Source: Hydractinia symbiolongicarpus
Lineage: Eukaryota; Cnidaria; Hydrozoa; Anthoathecata; Hydractiniidae
Assembly (NCBI RefSeq): GCF_029227915.1
Contig: NC_079884.1
Coordinates: 28,832,001-28,896,000 of the forward strand
DNA: 64,000 nt
Direction of reading: 5' to 3'
Part shown: positions 36,913 through 50,698 of the stretch, piece after piece
How the letters are laid out: every line of letters starts with the position of its first letter
How positions within the stretch are numbered: position 1 is the stretch's first letter
Program-made: the position numbers and the translations under genes
The notes under the pieces: model-generated
Told to the model about the DNA's origin: nothing
Seen by the model: the letters and a program-made list of their open reading frames with translations, nothing else
The model's database searches: none

Positions 36913-39900
36913 TTACTGTGGGACCAATCCTGGCCGTTAGCACGGGCTGAATAAATGGGATCAGTTCCAAAGACTACATTACATTGAGTTTCTAGCGGCA
37001 TAAATCCGTTTGAGTTACAACGGTTGCGTCACATATTCGTACCAACATGTATTTAGCGATAGTATTCGGATATTACTAGGTTGCATCGCTTTTAACAGTG
37101 AAACGTTTGACTGTGGGACTTAATTGAACTGATTATGGTCTTTGACCTTATAAATGTGATAAATGAGCCAGTTTGACTACAAGAACTAATATTCTTCTGA
37201 ATTTGACATGATTGCTGGAACTCAGCGATTACACTGGGCGCTGTGGTAGCGCTTTATTAAAAAATTAAGATAATAAGTCATTTTTTACTGTGGGACAAAT
37301 CCTAGCCGTTAGTTAGCGTTGAAGAAATAAAGACAGTTTCAAAAACTACATTTCATTGATTTTCTAACGGTGTCAATCCGTTTGAGTTACAACGGTTGCG
37401 TCACATATTCGTACCAACATGTATTTAGTGATTTTCTTCCGATATTACTAAGTTGTATCGGTTTTAACAGTGAAGCGATTGACTGTGGGAGTTTATTGAA
37501 CTAACTTTGGACTGTGACCTGATAAATGTGATAAATGAGACAATTGGACTCCAAGGAATAACATTCTTCTTAATTTGATATGATTGCTGGAATTCAAAGA
37601 TTACATTAGGCTCTGTGGTAGCGCTTTATTTAAAAATTTAGATAAATAAATCATTTTTTGCTGTGGGACCAATCCTAGCCGTTAGATCGCGCTGAAGAAA
37701 TATAGACAGTTTCAAAAACTTCATTTCATTGACTTTCTATCGGGGCCAATCCGTTTGAGTTACAACGGTTGCGTCACATATTCGTACCATTATGTATTTA
37801 GTGATTTGCTTCCGATATTACTAAGTTGCATTGCTTTTAACAGTGAAACGATTGACTGTGGGATTTAATTGAACTGATTTTGGACTTTGACCTTATAAAT
37901 GTGATAAATGAGCCAATTGGACTCCAAGGTATAACATTCTTCTTAATTTGACATGATTGCTGGAATTCAGCGATTACATTAGGCTCTGTGGTAGCGCTTT
38001 ATTTAAAATTTTAGATAAATAAGACTTTTCTTACTGTGGGACCAATCCTGGCCGTTAGCACTCGCTGAATAAATAGGATCTGTTCCAAAGACAACATTTT
38101 ATTGACTTTCTAGCGGCATAAATCCGCTTGAGTTACAACGGTTGCGTCACATATTCGTACCAACATGTATTTAGCGATGGTATTCGGATATTACTAGGTT
38201 GCATCGCTTTTAACTGTGAAACGTTTGACTGTGGGACTTAATTGAACTGATTTTGGACTTTGACCTTATAAATGTGATAAATGAGCCAGTTTGACTACAA
38301 GAACTAACTTTCTTCTTAATTTGACATGATTGCTGGAAATCAGCAATTACACTGGGCGCCGTGGTAGCGCTTTATTAAAAAATTAAGATGAATAAGTCAT
38401 TTTTTACTGTGGGACCAATCCTAGCCGTTAGTTCGCGTTGAAGAAATAGTGACAGTTTAAAAAACTACATTTCATTGATTTTCTAACGGTGTCAATCCGT
38501 TTGAGTTGCAACGGTTGCGTCACTTATTGGTACCAATATGTATTTAGTGATTTTGTTCCGATATTACTAAGTTGTATTGCCTTTAACAGAGAAACGATTG
38601 ACTGTGGGAATTAATTGAACTGATTCTGGAATGTGACCTTATAAATGTGATAATTGAGCCAATTGGACTCCAAGGAATAACATTCTTCTTAATTTAATAA
38701 GATTGCTGGAATTCAGCGATTACATTAGGCTCTGTGGTAGCGCTTTATTTAAAAATTTAGATGAATAAATCATTTTTTACTGTGGGACCAATCCTAGCCG
38801 TTAGTTCGCGTTAAAGAAATAGACACAGTTTCAAAAACTACATTTCATTGATTTTCTAACGGTGTCAATCCGTTTGAGTAACAACGGTTGCGTCACATAT
38901 TCGTACCAACATGTATTTAGTGATTTTTTTCCGATATTACTAAGTTGTATCGGTTTTAACAGTGAAGCGATTGACTGTGGAACTTAATTAAACTAACTTT
39001 GGACTGTGACCTGATAAATGTAATAATTGAGCCAATTGGACTCTAAGGAATAACATTCTTCTTAATTTGATATGATTGCTGGAATTCAGCGATTACATTA
39101 GGCTCTGTGGTAGCAATTTATTTAAACATTTAGATAAATAAATCATTTTTTACTGTGGGACCAATCCTAGCCGTTAGTTCGCGCTGAACAAATACAGACA
39201 GTTTCAAAAACTAAACTTCATTGACTTTCTAGCGGCATAAATCCGTTTGAGTTACAACGGTTGCGTCACATATTCGTACCAACATGTACTTAGCGATACT
39301 ACTCGGATATTACTAGGTTGCACCGCTTTTAACAGTGAAATGATTGACTGTGGGATTTAATTGAATTGATTCTGGACTGTGACCTTATAAATGTGATAAA
39401 TGAGCCAATTGGACTCCAAGGAATAACATTCTTCTTAATTCGACATGATTGCTGGAATTCAGCAAGTACACTAGGCCCTGTGGTAGCGCTTTATTTAAAA
39501 ATTTAGATAAATAAATCATTTTTTACTGTGGGACCAATTCTAGCCGTTAGTTCGCGCTGAAGAAATAGAGACAGTTTCAAGAACTACATTTCAATGACTT
39601 TCTAACGGGGTCAATCCGTTACAACGGTTGCGTCACATATTCATACCAACATGTATTTAGTGATTTTCTTCCGATATTACTAAGTTGCATCGCCTTTAAC
39701 AGTGAAACGCTTGACTGTGGGACTTAATTGAACTAACTTTGGACTGTGTCCTGATAATTGTGATAAATTAGACAATTGGACTCCAAGGAATAAAATTCTT
39801 CTTAATTTGATATGATTGCTGGAATTCAACGATTACATCAGGCTCTGTGGTAGCGCTTTATTTAAAAATTTAGATAAATAAATCATTTTTTACTGTGGGA

Positions 39901-40810
39901 CCAATCCTAGCCGTTAGATCGCGCTGAAGAAATAGAGACAGTTTCAAAAACTACATTTCATTAACTTTCTATCGGGGCCAATCCGTTTGAGTTACAACGG
40001 TTGCGTCACATATTCGTACCATTATGTATTTAGTGATTTGCTTCCGATATTACTAAGTTGCATTGCTTTTAACAGTGAAACGATTGACTGTGGGATTTAA
40101 TTGAACTGATTTTGGACTTTGACCTTATAAATGTGATAAATGAGCCAATTGGACTCCAAGGTATAACATTCTTCTTAATTTGACATGATTGCTGGAATTC
40201 AGCGATTACATTAGGCTCTGTGGTAGCGCTTTATTTAAAATTTTAGATAAATAAGACTTTTCTTACTGTGGGACCAATCCTGGCCGTTAGCACTCGCTGA
40301 ATAAATAGGATCTGTTCCAAAGACAACATTTCATTGACTTTCTAGCGGCATAAATCCGCTTGAGTTACAACGGTTGCGTCACATATTCGTACCAACATGT
40401 ATTTAGCGATGGTATTCGGATATTACTAGGTTGCATCGCTTTTAACTGTGAAACGTTTGACTGTGGGACTTAATTGAACTGATTTTGGACTTTGACCTTA
40501 TAAATGTGATAAATGAGCCAGTTTGAATACAAGAACTAACTTTCTTCTTAATTTGACATGATTGCTGGAAATCAGCAATTACACTGGGCGCCGTGGTAGC
40601 GCTTTATTAAAAAATTAAGATGAATAAGTCATTTTTTACTGTGGGACAAACCTAGCCGTTAGTTCGCGTTGAAGAAATAGAGACAGTTTAAAAAACTACA
40701 TTTCATTGATTTTCTAACGGTGTCAATCCGTTGGAGTTACAACGGTTGCGTCACTTATTGGTACCAACATGTATTTAGTGATTTTGTTCCGATATTACTA
40801 AGTTGTATTG
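36913..40810. repeat. 15-monomer HOR, copy 2 (truncated, about 10.5 monomers)
   Basis: Second copy of 31324-35220. It carries a private deletion near 40647 (gggacaaacctagcc for gggaccaatcctagcc) and departs at about 40811, where cctttaacagagaaac replaces cctttaacagtgaaac and the following half unit belongs to the 4096-bp repeat series. Confidence 0.92.
39523..39889. repeat. Abnormal monomer, 367 bp: 6-bp deletion, second copy
   Basis: Copy of 33934 within the second 15-monomer HOR copy. Same ccgttacaacgg junction at about 39617 and the same linked variants. Confidence 0.9.
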
Positions 40811-42126
40811 CCTTTAACAGAGAAACGATTGACTGTGGGAATTAATTGATCTGATTCTGGAATGTGACCTCATAAATGTGATAAATGAGCTAATTGGTCT
40901 CCAAGGAATAACATTCCTCTTAATTTGACATGATTGCTGGAATTCAGCGATTACATTAGGCTCTGTGGTAGCGCTTTATTTAAAAATTTAGATAAATAAG
41001 ACTTTTCTTACTGTGGGACCAATCCTGGCCGTTAGCACGGGCTGAATAAATAGGATCAGTTCCAAAGACTACATTACATTGACTTTCTAGCGGCATAAAT
41101 CCGTTTGAGTTACAACGGTTGCGTCACATATTCGTACCAACATGTATTTAGCGATAGTATTCGGATATTACTAGGTTGCATCGCTTTTAACAGTGAAACG
41201 TTTGACTGTGGGACTTAATTGAACTGATTTTGGTCTTTGACCTTATAAATGTGATAAATGAGCCAATTGGACTCCAAGGAACAACATTCTTCTTAATTTG
41301 ATATGATTGCTGGAATTCAACGATTACATTAGGCTCTGTGGTAGCGCTTTATTTAAAAATTTAGATAAATAAATCATTTTTTACTGTGGTACCAACCCTA
41401 GCCGTTAGTTCGCACTGAAGAAATACAGACAGTTTCAAAAACTACATTTCATTGTCTTTCTATCGGGGCCAATCCGTTGGAGTTACAACGGTTGCGTCAC
41501 AAATTCGTACTAACATGTATTTCGTGATTTTCTTCCGATATGACTAAGTTGCATTGCTTTTAACTGTGAAACGATTGACTGTGGGATTTAATTGAACTGA
41601 TTCTGGAATGTGACCTTATAAATGTGATAATTGAGCCAATTGGACTCCAAGGAATAACATTCTTCTTAATTTAATAAGATTGCTGGAATTTAGCGATTAC
41701 ATTAGGCTCTGTGGTAGCGCTTTATTTAAAAATTTAGATGAATAAATCATTTTTTACTGTGTGACCAATCCTAGCCGTTAGTTCGCGTTAAAGAAATAGA
41801 GACAGTTTCAAAAACTACATTTCATTGATTTTCTAACAGTGTCAATCCGTTTGAGTAACAACGGTTGCGTCACATTATCGTACCAACATGTATTTAGTGA
41901 TTTTTTTCCGATATTACTAAGTTGTATCGGTTTTAACAGTGAAGCGATTGACTGTGGAACTTAATTAAACTAACTTTGGACTGTGACCTGATAAATGTAA
42001 TAATTGAGCCAATTGGACTCCAAGGAATAACATTCTTCTTAATTTGATATGATTGCTGAAATTCAGCGATTACATTAGGCTCTGTGGTAGCAATTTATTT
42101 AAAAATTTAGATAAATAAATCATTTT
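40070..42126. repeat. 11-monomer-spaced repeat (4096-4097 bp), copy 1
   Basis: The second half of 39890 and units 40263, 40636, 41008, 41381 and 41754 match 44170-46223 at offset 4096, becoming 4097 past the private 1-bp deletion in 40636. Markers: gagctaattggtctcc, cattcctcttaatttg, ggaacaacattcttc, ctgtggtaccaa, ccgttggagttac and cgtactaacatg. Confidence 0.9.
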
Positions 42127-42499
42127 TTACTGTGGGACCAATCCTAGCCGTTAGTTCGCGCTGAACAAATGCAGACAGTTTCAAAAACTAAACTTCATTG
42201 ACTTTCTAGCGGCATAAATCCGTTTGAGTTACAACGGTTGCGTCACATATTCGTACCAACATGTACTTAGCGATACTACTCGGATATTACTAGGTTGCAC
42301 CGCTTTTAACAGTGAAATGATTGACTGTGGGATGTAATTGAATTGATTCTGGACTGTGACCTTATAAATGTGATAAATGAGCCAATTGGACTCCAAGGAA
42401 TAACATTCTTCTTAATTCGACATGATTGCTGGAATTCAGCGAGTACACTAGGCCCTGTGGTAGCGCTTTATTTAAAAATTTAGATAAATAAATCATTTT

Positions 42500-42866
42500 T
42501 TACTGTGGGACCAATTCTAGCCGTTAGTTCGCGCTGAAGAAATAGGGACAGTTTCAAGAACTACATTTCAATGACTTTCTAACGGGTTTAATCCGTTACA
42601 ACGGTTGCGTCACATATTCATACCAACATGTAATTAGTGATTTTCTTCCGATATTACTAAGTTGCATCGCCTTTAACAGTGAAACGCTTGACTGTGGGAC
42701 TTAATTGAACTAACTTTGGACTGTGACCTGATAATTGTGATAAATTAGACAATTGGACTCCAAGGAATAAAATTCTTCTTAATTTGATATGATTGCTGGA
42801 ATTCAACGATTACATCAGGCTCTGTGGTAGCGCTTTATTTAAAAATTTAGATAAATAAATCATTTT
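42500..42866. repeat. Abnormal monomer, 367 bp: 6-bp deletion, third copy
   Basis: Third copy of the 6-bp deletion unit, with private changes (aatagggacag, cgggtttaatccg, catgtaattag). Its neighbours 41754 and 42127 match 33188/33561 and 38777/39150, so a three-unit block was carried here. Confidence 0.9.
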
Positions 42867-44169
42867 TTACTGTGGGACCAATCCTAGCCGTTAGATCGCG
42901 CTGAAGAAATAGAGACAGTTTCAAAAACTACATTTCATTGACTTTCTATCGGGGCCAATCCGTTTGAGTTACAACGGTTGCGTCACATATTCGTACCAAC
43001 ATGTATTTAGTGATTTTCTTCCGATATTACTAAGTTGCATTGCTTTTAACAGTTAAAGGATTGACTGTGGGATTTATTTGAACTGATTCTGGAATGTGAC
43101 CTTTTAAATGTGATAATTGAACCAATTGGACTCCAAGGAATAACATTCTTCTTAATTTGATATGATTGCTGGAATTCAGCGATTACATTAGGCTCTGTGG
43201 TAGCGCTTTATTTAAAAATTTAGATAAATAAATCATTTTTTACTGTGGGACCAATCCTAGCCGTTAGTTCACACTGAAGAAATACAGACAGTTTCAAAAA
43301 CTACATTTCATTGACTTTCTATCGGGGTCAATCCGTTTGAGTTACAACGGTTGAGTCACATATTCGTACCAACATGTATTTAGTAATTTTCTTCCGATAT
43401 TACTAAGTTGGATTGCTTTTAACAGTGAAACGATTGACTGTGGGATTTAATTGAACTGATTCTGGAATGTGACCTTATAAATGTGATAAATGAGCCAAAT
43501 GGACTCCAAGGAATAACATTCTTCTTAATTTGATATGATTGCTGGAATTCAACGATTACAGCAGGCTCTGTGGTAGCGCTTTATTTAAAAATTTAGATAA
43601 ATAAATCATTTTTTACTGTGTTACCAATCCTAGCCGTTAGTTCGCGCTGAAGAAATACAGACAGTTTCAAAAACTACATTTCATTGTCTTTCTATCAGGG
43701 CCAATCCGTTGGAGTTACAACGGTTGCGTCACATATTTAAAACAACATGTATTTATCGATAGTATTCGGATATTACTAGTTTGCATCGATTTCAACAGTG
43801 AAACGTTTGACTGTGGGACATAATTGAACTGATTATGGACTTTGACCTTATAAATGTGATAAATGAGCCAGTTTGACTACAAAAAATAACATTCTTCTTA
43901 ATTTGACATGATTGCTGGAACTCAGCGATTACACTGGGCGCTATGTTGGCGCTTTATTGAACAATTCAGATAAATAAGTCATTTTTTACTGTGGGACCAA
44001 TCCTAGCCGTTATTGCGCATTGAAGAAATAGAGACTGTATCAAAAACTACATTTTATTGACTTTCTATTGGCATAAATCCGTTTGAGTTACAACGGTTGC
44101 GTCACATATTCGTACCAACATGTATTTAGTGAGTTTCTTCCGATATTACTAAGTTGCATTGCTTTTAAC

Positions 44170-46223
44170 AGTGAAACGATTGACTGTGGGATTTAATTGA
44201 ACTGATTTTGGACTTTGACCTCATAAATGTGATAAATGAGCGAATTGGACTCCAAGGTATAACATTCTTCTTAATTTGACATGATTGCTGGAATTCAGCG
44301 ATTACATTAGGCTCTGTGGTAGCGCTTTATTTAAAATTTTAGATAAATAAGACTTTTCTTACTGTGGGACCAATCCTGGCCGTTAGCACTCGCTGAATAA
44401 ATAGGATCTGTTCCAAAGACAACATTTCATTGACTTTCTAGCGGCATAAATCCGCTTGAGTTACAACGGTTGCGTCACATATTCGTACCAACATGTATTT
44501 AGCGATGGTATTCGGATATTACTAGGTTGCATTGCTTTTAACTGTGAAACGTTTGACTGTGGGACTTAATTGAACTGATTTTGGACTTTGACCTTATAAA
44601 TGTGATAAATGAGCCAGTTTGACTACAAGAACTAACTTTCTTCTTAATTTGACATGATTGCTGGAAATCAGCAATTACACTTGGCGCCGTGGTAGCGCTT
44701 TATTAAAAAATTAAGATGAATAAGTCATTTTTTACTGTGGGACCAATCCTAGCCGTTAGTTCGCGTTGAAGAAATAGAGACAGTTTAAAAAACTACATTT
44801 CATTGATTTTCTAACGGTGTCAATCCGTTTGAGTTACAACGGTTGCGTCACTTATTGGTACCAACATGTATTTAGTGATTTTGTTCCGATATTACTAAGT
44901 TGTATTGCCTTTAACAGAGAAACGATTGACTGTGGGAATTAATTGATCTGATTCTGGAATGTGACCTCATAAATGTGATAAATGAGCTAATTGGTCTCCA
45001 AGGAATAACATTCCTCTTAATTTGACATGATTGCTGGAATTCAGCGATTACATTAGGCTCTGTGGTAGCGCTTTATTTAAAAATTTAGATAAATAAGACT
45101 TTTCTTACTGTGGGACCAATCCTGGCCGTTAGCACGGGCTGAATAAATAGGATCAGTTCCAAAGACTACATTACATTGACTTTCTAGCGGCATAAATCCG
45201 TTTGAGTTACAACGGTTGCGTCACATATTCGTACCAACATGTATTTAGCGATAGTATTCGGATATTACTAGGTTGCATCGCTTTTAACAGTGAAACGTTT
45301 GACTGTGGGACTTAATTGAACTGATTTTGGTCTTTGACCTTATAAATGTGATAAATGAGCCAATTGGACTCCAAGGAACAACATTCTTCTTAATTTGATA
45401 TGATTGCTGGAATTCAACGATTACATTAGGCTCTGTGGTAGCGCTTTATTTAAAAATTTAGATAAATAAATCATTTTTTACTGTGGTACCAATCCTAGCC
45501 GTTAGTTCGCACTGAAGAAATACAGACAGTTTCAAAAACTACATTTCATTGTCTTTCTATCGGGGCCAATCCGTTGGAGTTACAACGGTTGCGTCACATA
45601 TTCGTACTAACATGTATTTCGTGATTTTCTTCCGATATTACTAAGTTGCATTGCTTTTAACAGTGAAACGATTGACTGTGGGATTTAATTGAACTGATTC
45701 TGGAATGTGACCTTATAAATGTGATAATTGAGCCAATTGGACTCCAAGGAATAACATTCTTCTTAATTTAATAAGATTGCTGGAATTCAGCGATTACATT
45801 AGGCTCTGTGGTAGCGCTTTATTTAAAAATTTAGATGAATAAATCATTTTTTACTGTGGGACCAATCCTAGCCGTTAGTTCGCGTTAAAGAAATAGAGAC
45901 AGTTTCAAAAACTACATTTCATTGATTTTCTAACGGTGTCAATCCGTTTGAGTAACAACGGTTGCGTCACATATTCGTACCAACATGTATTTAGTGATTT
46001 TTTTCCGATATTACTAAGTTGTATCGGTTTTAACACTGAAGCGATTGACTGTGGAACTTAATTAAACTAACTTTGGACTGTGACCTGATAAATGTAATAA
46101 TTGAGCCAATTGGACTCCAAGGAATAACATTCTTCTTAATTTGATATGATTGCTGGAATTCAGCGATTACATTAGGCTCTGTGGTAGCAATTTATTTAAA
46201 AATTTAGATAAATAAATCATTTT
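44170..46223. repeat. 11-monomer-spaced repeat (4096-4097 bp), copy 2
   Basis: Copy of 40070-42126 made of the end of 43986 and units 44359, 44732, 45105, 45478 and 45851. Small differences include ttgcattgctttt for ttgcatcgctttt and cacttggcgccg for cactgggcgccg. Similarity ends near 46224, where a Y/C-like unit replaces the Z-like 42127. Confidence 0.9.
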
Positions 46224-47715
46224 TTACTGTGGGACCAATCCTAGCCGTTAGATCACGCTGAAGAAATAGAGACAGTTTCAAAAACTACATTTCATTGACT
46301 TTCTATCGGGGCCAATCCGTTTGAGTTACAACGGTTGCGTCACATATTCGTACCAACATGTATTTAGTGATTTTCTTCCGATATTACTAAGTTGCATTGC
46401 TTTTAACAGTGAAAGGATTGACTGTGGGATTTATTTGAACTGATTCTGGAATGTGACCTTATAAATGTGATAATTGAACCAATTGGACTCCAAGGAATAA
46501 CATTCTTCTTAATTTGATATGATTGCTTGAATTCAGCGATTACATTAGGCTCTGTGGTAGCGCTTTATTTAAAAATTTAGATAAATAAATCATTTTTTAC
46601 TGTGGGACCAATCCTAGCCTTTAGTTCGCGTTAAAGAAATAGAGACAGTTTCAAAAACTACATTTCATTGATTTTCTAACGGTGTCAATCCGTTTGAGTT
46701 ACAACGGTTGCGTCACATATTCGTACCAACATGTATTTAGTGATTTTTTTCCGATATTACTAAGTTGTATCGGTTTTAACAGTAAAGCGATTGACTGTGG
46801 AACTTAATTAAACTAACTTTGAACTGTGACCTGATAAATGTGATAAATGAGCCAAATGGACTCCAAGGAATTACATTCTTCTTAAATCGACATGATTGAT
46901 GGAATTCAGCGAGTTCACTAGGCTCTGTGGTAGCGCTTTATTTAAAAATTTAGATAAATAAATCATTTTTTACTGTGGGACCAATCCTAGCCGTTAGTTC
47001 GCGCTGAAGAAATAGAGACAGTTTCAAAAACTACATTTCATTGACTTTCTATCGGGGTCAATCCGTTTGAGTTACAACGGTTGCGTCACATATTCGTACC
47101 AACATGTATTTAGTGATTTTCTTCCGATATTACTAAGTTGCATTGCTTTTAACAGTGAAACGATTGACTGTGGGATTTATTTGAACTGATTCTGGAATGT
47201 GTCCTTATAAATGTGAGAATTGAGCCAATTGGACTCCAAGGAATAACATTCTTCTTAATTTGATATGATTGCTGGAATTCAGCGATTACATTAGGCTCTG
47301 TGGTAGCGCTTTATTTAAAAATTTAGATAAATAAATCATTTTTTACTGTGGGACCAATCCTAACCGTTAGTTCGCACTGAAGAAATACAGACAGTTTCAA
47401 AAACTACATTTCATTGACTTTCTATCGGGGTCAATCCGTTTGAGTTACAACGGTTGCGTCACATATTCGTACCAACATGTATTTAGTGATTTTCTTCCAA
47501 TATTACTAAGTTGCATTGCTTTTAACAGTGAAACGATTGACTGTGGGATTTAATTGAACTGATTCTGGAATGTGACCTTATAAATGTGATAAATGAGCCA
47601 ATTGGACTCTAAGGAATAACATTCTTCTTAATTTGATATGATTGCTGGAATTCAGCGATTACATTAGGCTCTGTGGTAGCGCTTTATTTAAAAATTTAGA
47701 TAAATAAATCATTTT
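46224..47715. repeat. 4-monomer HOR, copy 1 (1492 bp)
   Basis: Four units of 373 bp. Markers repeat 1492 bp later: ggtgaaaggattgac-like cagtgaaaggattgac, cctagcctttagttcgcg, cagtaaagcgattg, acatgattgatggaattc with agcgagttcactagg, gtgtccttataaatg with gtgagaattgagcc, and cctaaccgttagttcgcac. Only the start of the first unit clearly differs (gatcacgctg versus gttcgcgctg). Confidence 0.93.
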
Positions 47716-49207
47716 TTACTGTGGGACCAATCCTAGCCGTTAGTTCGCGCTGAAGAAATAGAGACAGTTTCAAAAACTACATTTCATTGACTTTCTATCG
47801 GGGCCAATCCGTTTGAGTTACAACGGTTGCGTCACATATTCGTACCAACATGTATTTAGTGATTTTCTTCCGATATTACTAAGTTGCATTGCTTTTAACA
47901 GTGAAAGGATTGACTGTGGGATTTATTTGAACTGATTCTGGAATGTGACCTTATAAATGTGATAATTGAACCAATTGGACTCCAAGGAATAACATTCTTC
48001 TTAATTTGATATGATTGCTTGAATTCAGCGATTACATTAGGCTCTGTGGTAGCGCTTTATTTAAAAATTTAGATAAATAAATCATTTTTTACTGTGGGAC
48101 CAATCCTAGCCTTTAGTTCGCGTTAAAGAAATAGAGACAGTTTCAAAAACTACATTTCATTGATTTTCTAACGGTGTCAATCCGTTTGAGTTACAACGGT
48201 TGCGTCACATATTCGTACCAACATGTATTTAGTGATTTTTTTCCGATATTACTAAGTTGTATCGGTTTTAACAGTAAAGCGATTGACTGTGGAACTTAAT
48301 TAAACTAACTTTGAACTGTGACCTGATAAATGTGATAAATGAGCCAAATGGACTCCAAGGAATTACATTCTTCTTAAATCGACATGATTGATGGAATTCA
48401 GCGAGTTCACTAGGCTCTGTGGTAGCGCTTTATTTAAAAATTTAGATAAATAAATCATTTTTTACTGTGGGACCAATCCTAGCCGTTAGTTCGCGCTGAA
48501 GAAATAGAGACAGTTTCAAAAACTACATTTCATTGACTTTCTATCGGGGTCAATCCGTTTGAGTTACAACGGTTGCGTCACATATTCGTACCAACATGTA
48601 TTTAGTGATTTTCTTCCGATATTACTAAGTTGCATTGCTTTTAACAGTGAAACGATTGACTGTGGGATTTATTTGAACTGATTCTGGAATGTGTCCTTAT
48701 AAATGTGAGAATTGAGCCAATTGGACTCCAAGGAATAACATTCTTCTTAATTTGATATGATTGCTGGAATTCAGCGATTACATTAGGCTCTGTGGTAGCG
48801 CTTTATTTAAAAATTTAGATAAATAAATCATTTTTTACTGTGGGACCAATCCTAACCGTTAGTTCGCACTGAAGAAATACAGACAGTTTCAAAAACTACA
48901 TTTCATTGACTTTCTATCGGGGTCAATCCGTTTGAGTTACGACGGTTGCGTCACATATTCGTACCAACATGTATTTAGTGATTTTCTTCCAATATTACTA
49001 AGTTGCATTGCTTTTAACAGTGAAACGATTGACTGTGGGATTTAATTGAACTGATTCTGGAATGTGACCTTATAAATGTGATAAATGAGCCAATTGGACT
49101 CTAAGGAATAACATTCTTCTTAATTTGATATGATTGCTGGAATTCAGCGATTACATTAGGCTCTGTGGTAGCGCTTTATTTAAAAATTTAGATAAATAAA
49201 TCATTTT
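47716..49207. repeat. 4-monomer HOR, copy 2 (1492 bp)
   Basis: Near-identical copy of 46224-47715. One private change noticed is gagttacgacggttgcg near 48940. The set is followed directly by the X-Y region. Confidence 0.93.
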
Positions 49208-50698
49208 TTACTGTGGGACCAATCCTAGCTGTTAGTTCGCGCTGAAGAAATAGAGACAGTTTCAAAAACTACATTTCAATGACTTTCTCACGGGGTCAAT
49301 CCGTTTGAGTTACAACGGTTGGGTCACATATACGTACCAACATGTATTTAGTGATTTTCTTCCGATATTACTAAGTTGTATTGCTTTTAACAGTGAAACA
49401 ATTGAGTGTGGGAATTATTGAACTGATTCTGGACTGTGACCTCATAAATGTGATAAATGAGACAATTGGTCTCCAAGCAATTACATTCTTCTTAATTTGA
49501 TATTATTGCTGGAATTCAACGATTACATTAGGCTCTGTGGTAGCGCTTTATTTAAAAATTTAGATAAATAAATCATTTTTTACTGTGGGACCAATCCTAG
49601 CCGTTAGATCGCGCTGAGGAAATCGAGACAGTTTCAAAAACTACATTTCATTGACTTTCTATCGGGGCCAATCCGTTTGAGTTGCAACGGTTGCGTCACA
49701 TATTCGTACCAACATGTATTTAGTGATTTTCTTCCGATTATACTAAGTTGCATTGCTTTTAACAGTGAAACGATTGACTGTGGGATTTAATTGAACTGAT
49801 TCTGGAATGTGACCTTATAAATGTGATAAATGAGCCAATTGGACTCTAAGGAATAACATTCTTCTTAATTTGATATGATTGCTGGTATTCAGCGATTACA
49901 TTAGGCTCTGTGGTAGCGCTTTATTTAAAAATTTAGATAAATAAATCATTTTTTACTGTGGGACCAATCCTAGCTGTTAGTTCGCGCTGAAGAAATAGAG
50001 ACAGTTTCAAAAACTACATTTCAATGACTTTCTCACGGGGTCAATCCGTTTGAGTTACAACGGTTGGGTCACATATTCGTACCAACATGTATTTAGTGAT
50101 TTTCTTCCGATTTTACTAAGTTGTATTGCTTTTAACAGTGAAACGATTGAGTGTGGGAATTAATTGAACTGATTCTGGACTGTGACCTCATAAATGTGAT
50201 AAATGAGACAATTGGTCTCCAAGCAATTACATTCTTCTTAATTTGATATTATTGCTGGAATTCAACGATTACATTAGGCTCTGTGGTAGCGCTTTATTTA
50301 AAAATTTAGATAAATAAATCATTTTTTACTGTGGGACCAATCCTAGCCGTTAGATCGCGCTGAGCAAATCGAGACAGTTTCAAAAACTACATTTCATTGA
50401 CCTTCTATCGGGGCCAATCCGTTTGAGTTGCAACGGTTGCGTCACATATTCGTACCAACATGTATTTAGTGATTTTCTTCCGATATTACAAAGTTGCATT
50501 GCTTTTAATATTGAAACGATTGACTGTGGGATTTAATTGAACTGATTCTGGAATGTGACCTTATAAATGTGATAAATGAGCCAATTGGACACTAAGGAAT
50601 AACATTCTTCTTAATTTGATATGATTGCTGGAATTCAGCGATTACATTAGGCTCTGTGGTAGCGCTTTATTTAAAAATTTAGATAAATAAATCATTTT

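Larger units (their letters stand above)
31324..46223. repeat. Array domain 5: 15-monomer HOR and 11-monomer shift
   Basis: Monomer starts: 31324, 31696, 32069, 32442, 32815, 33188, 33561, 33934, 34301, 34674, 35047, 35420, 35794, 36167, 36540; then 36913, 37285, 37658, 38031, 38404, 38777, 39150, 39523, 39890, 40263, 40636; then 41008, 41381, 41754, 42127, 42500, 42867, 43240, 43613, 43986, 44359, 44732, 45105, 45478, 45851. A, R, C, B and Z-like units are mixed in an order that repeats three times in part. Confidence 0.92.
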
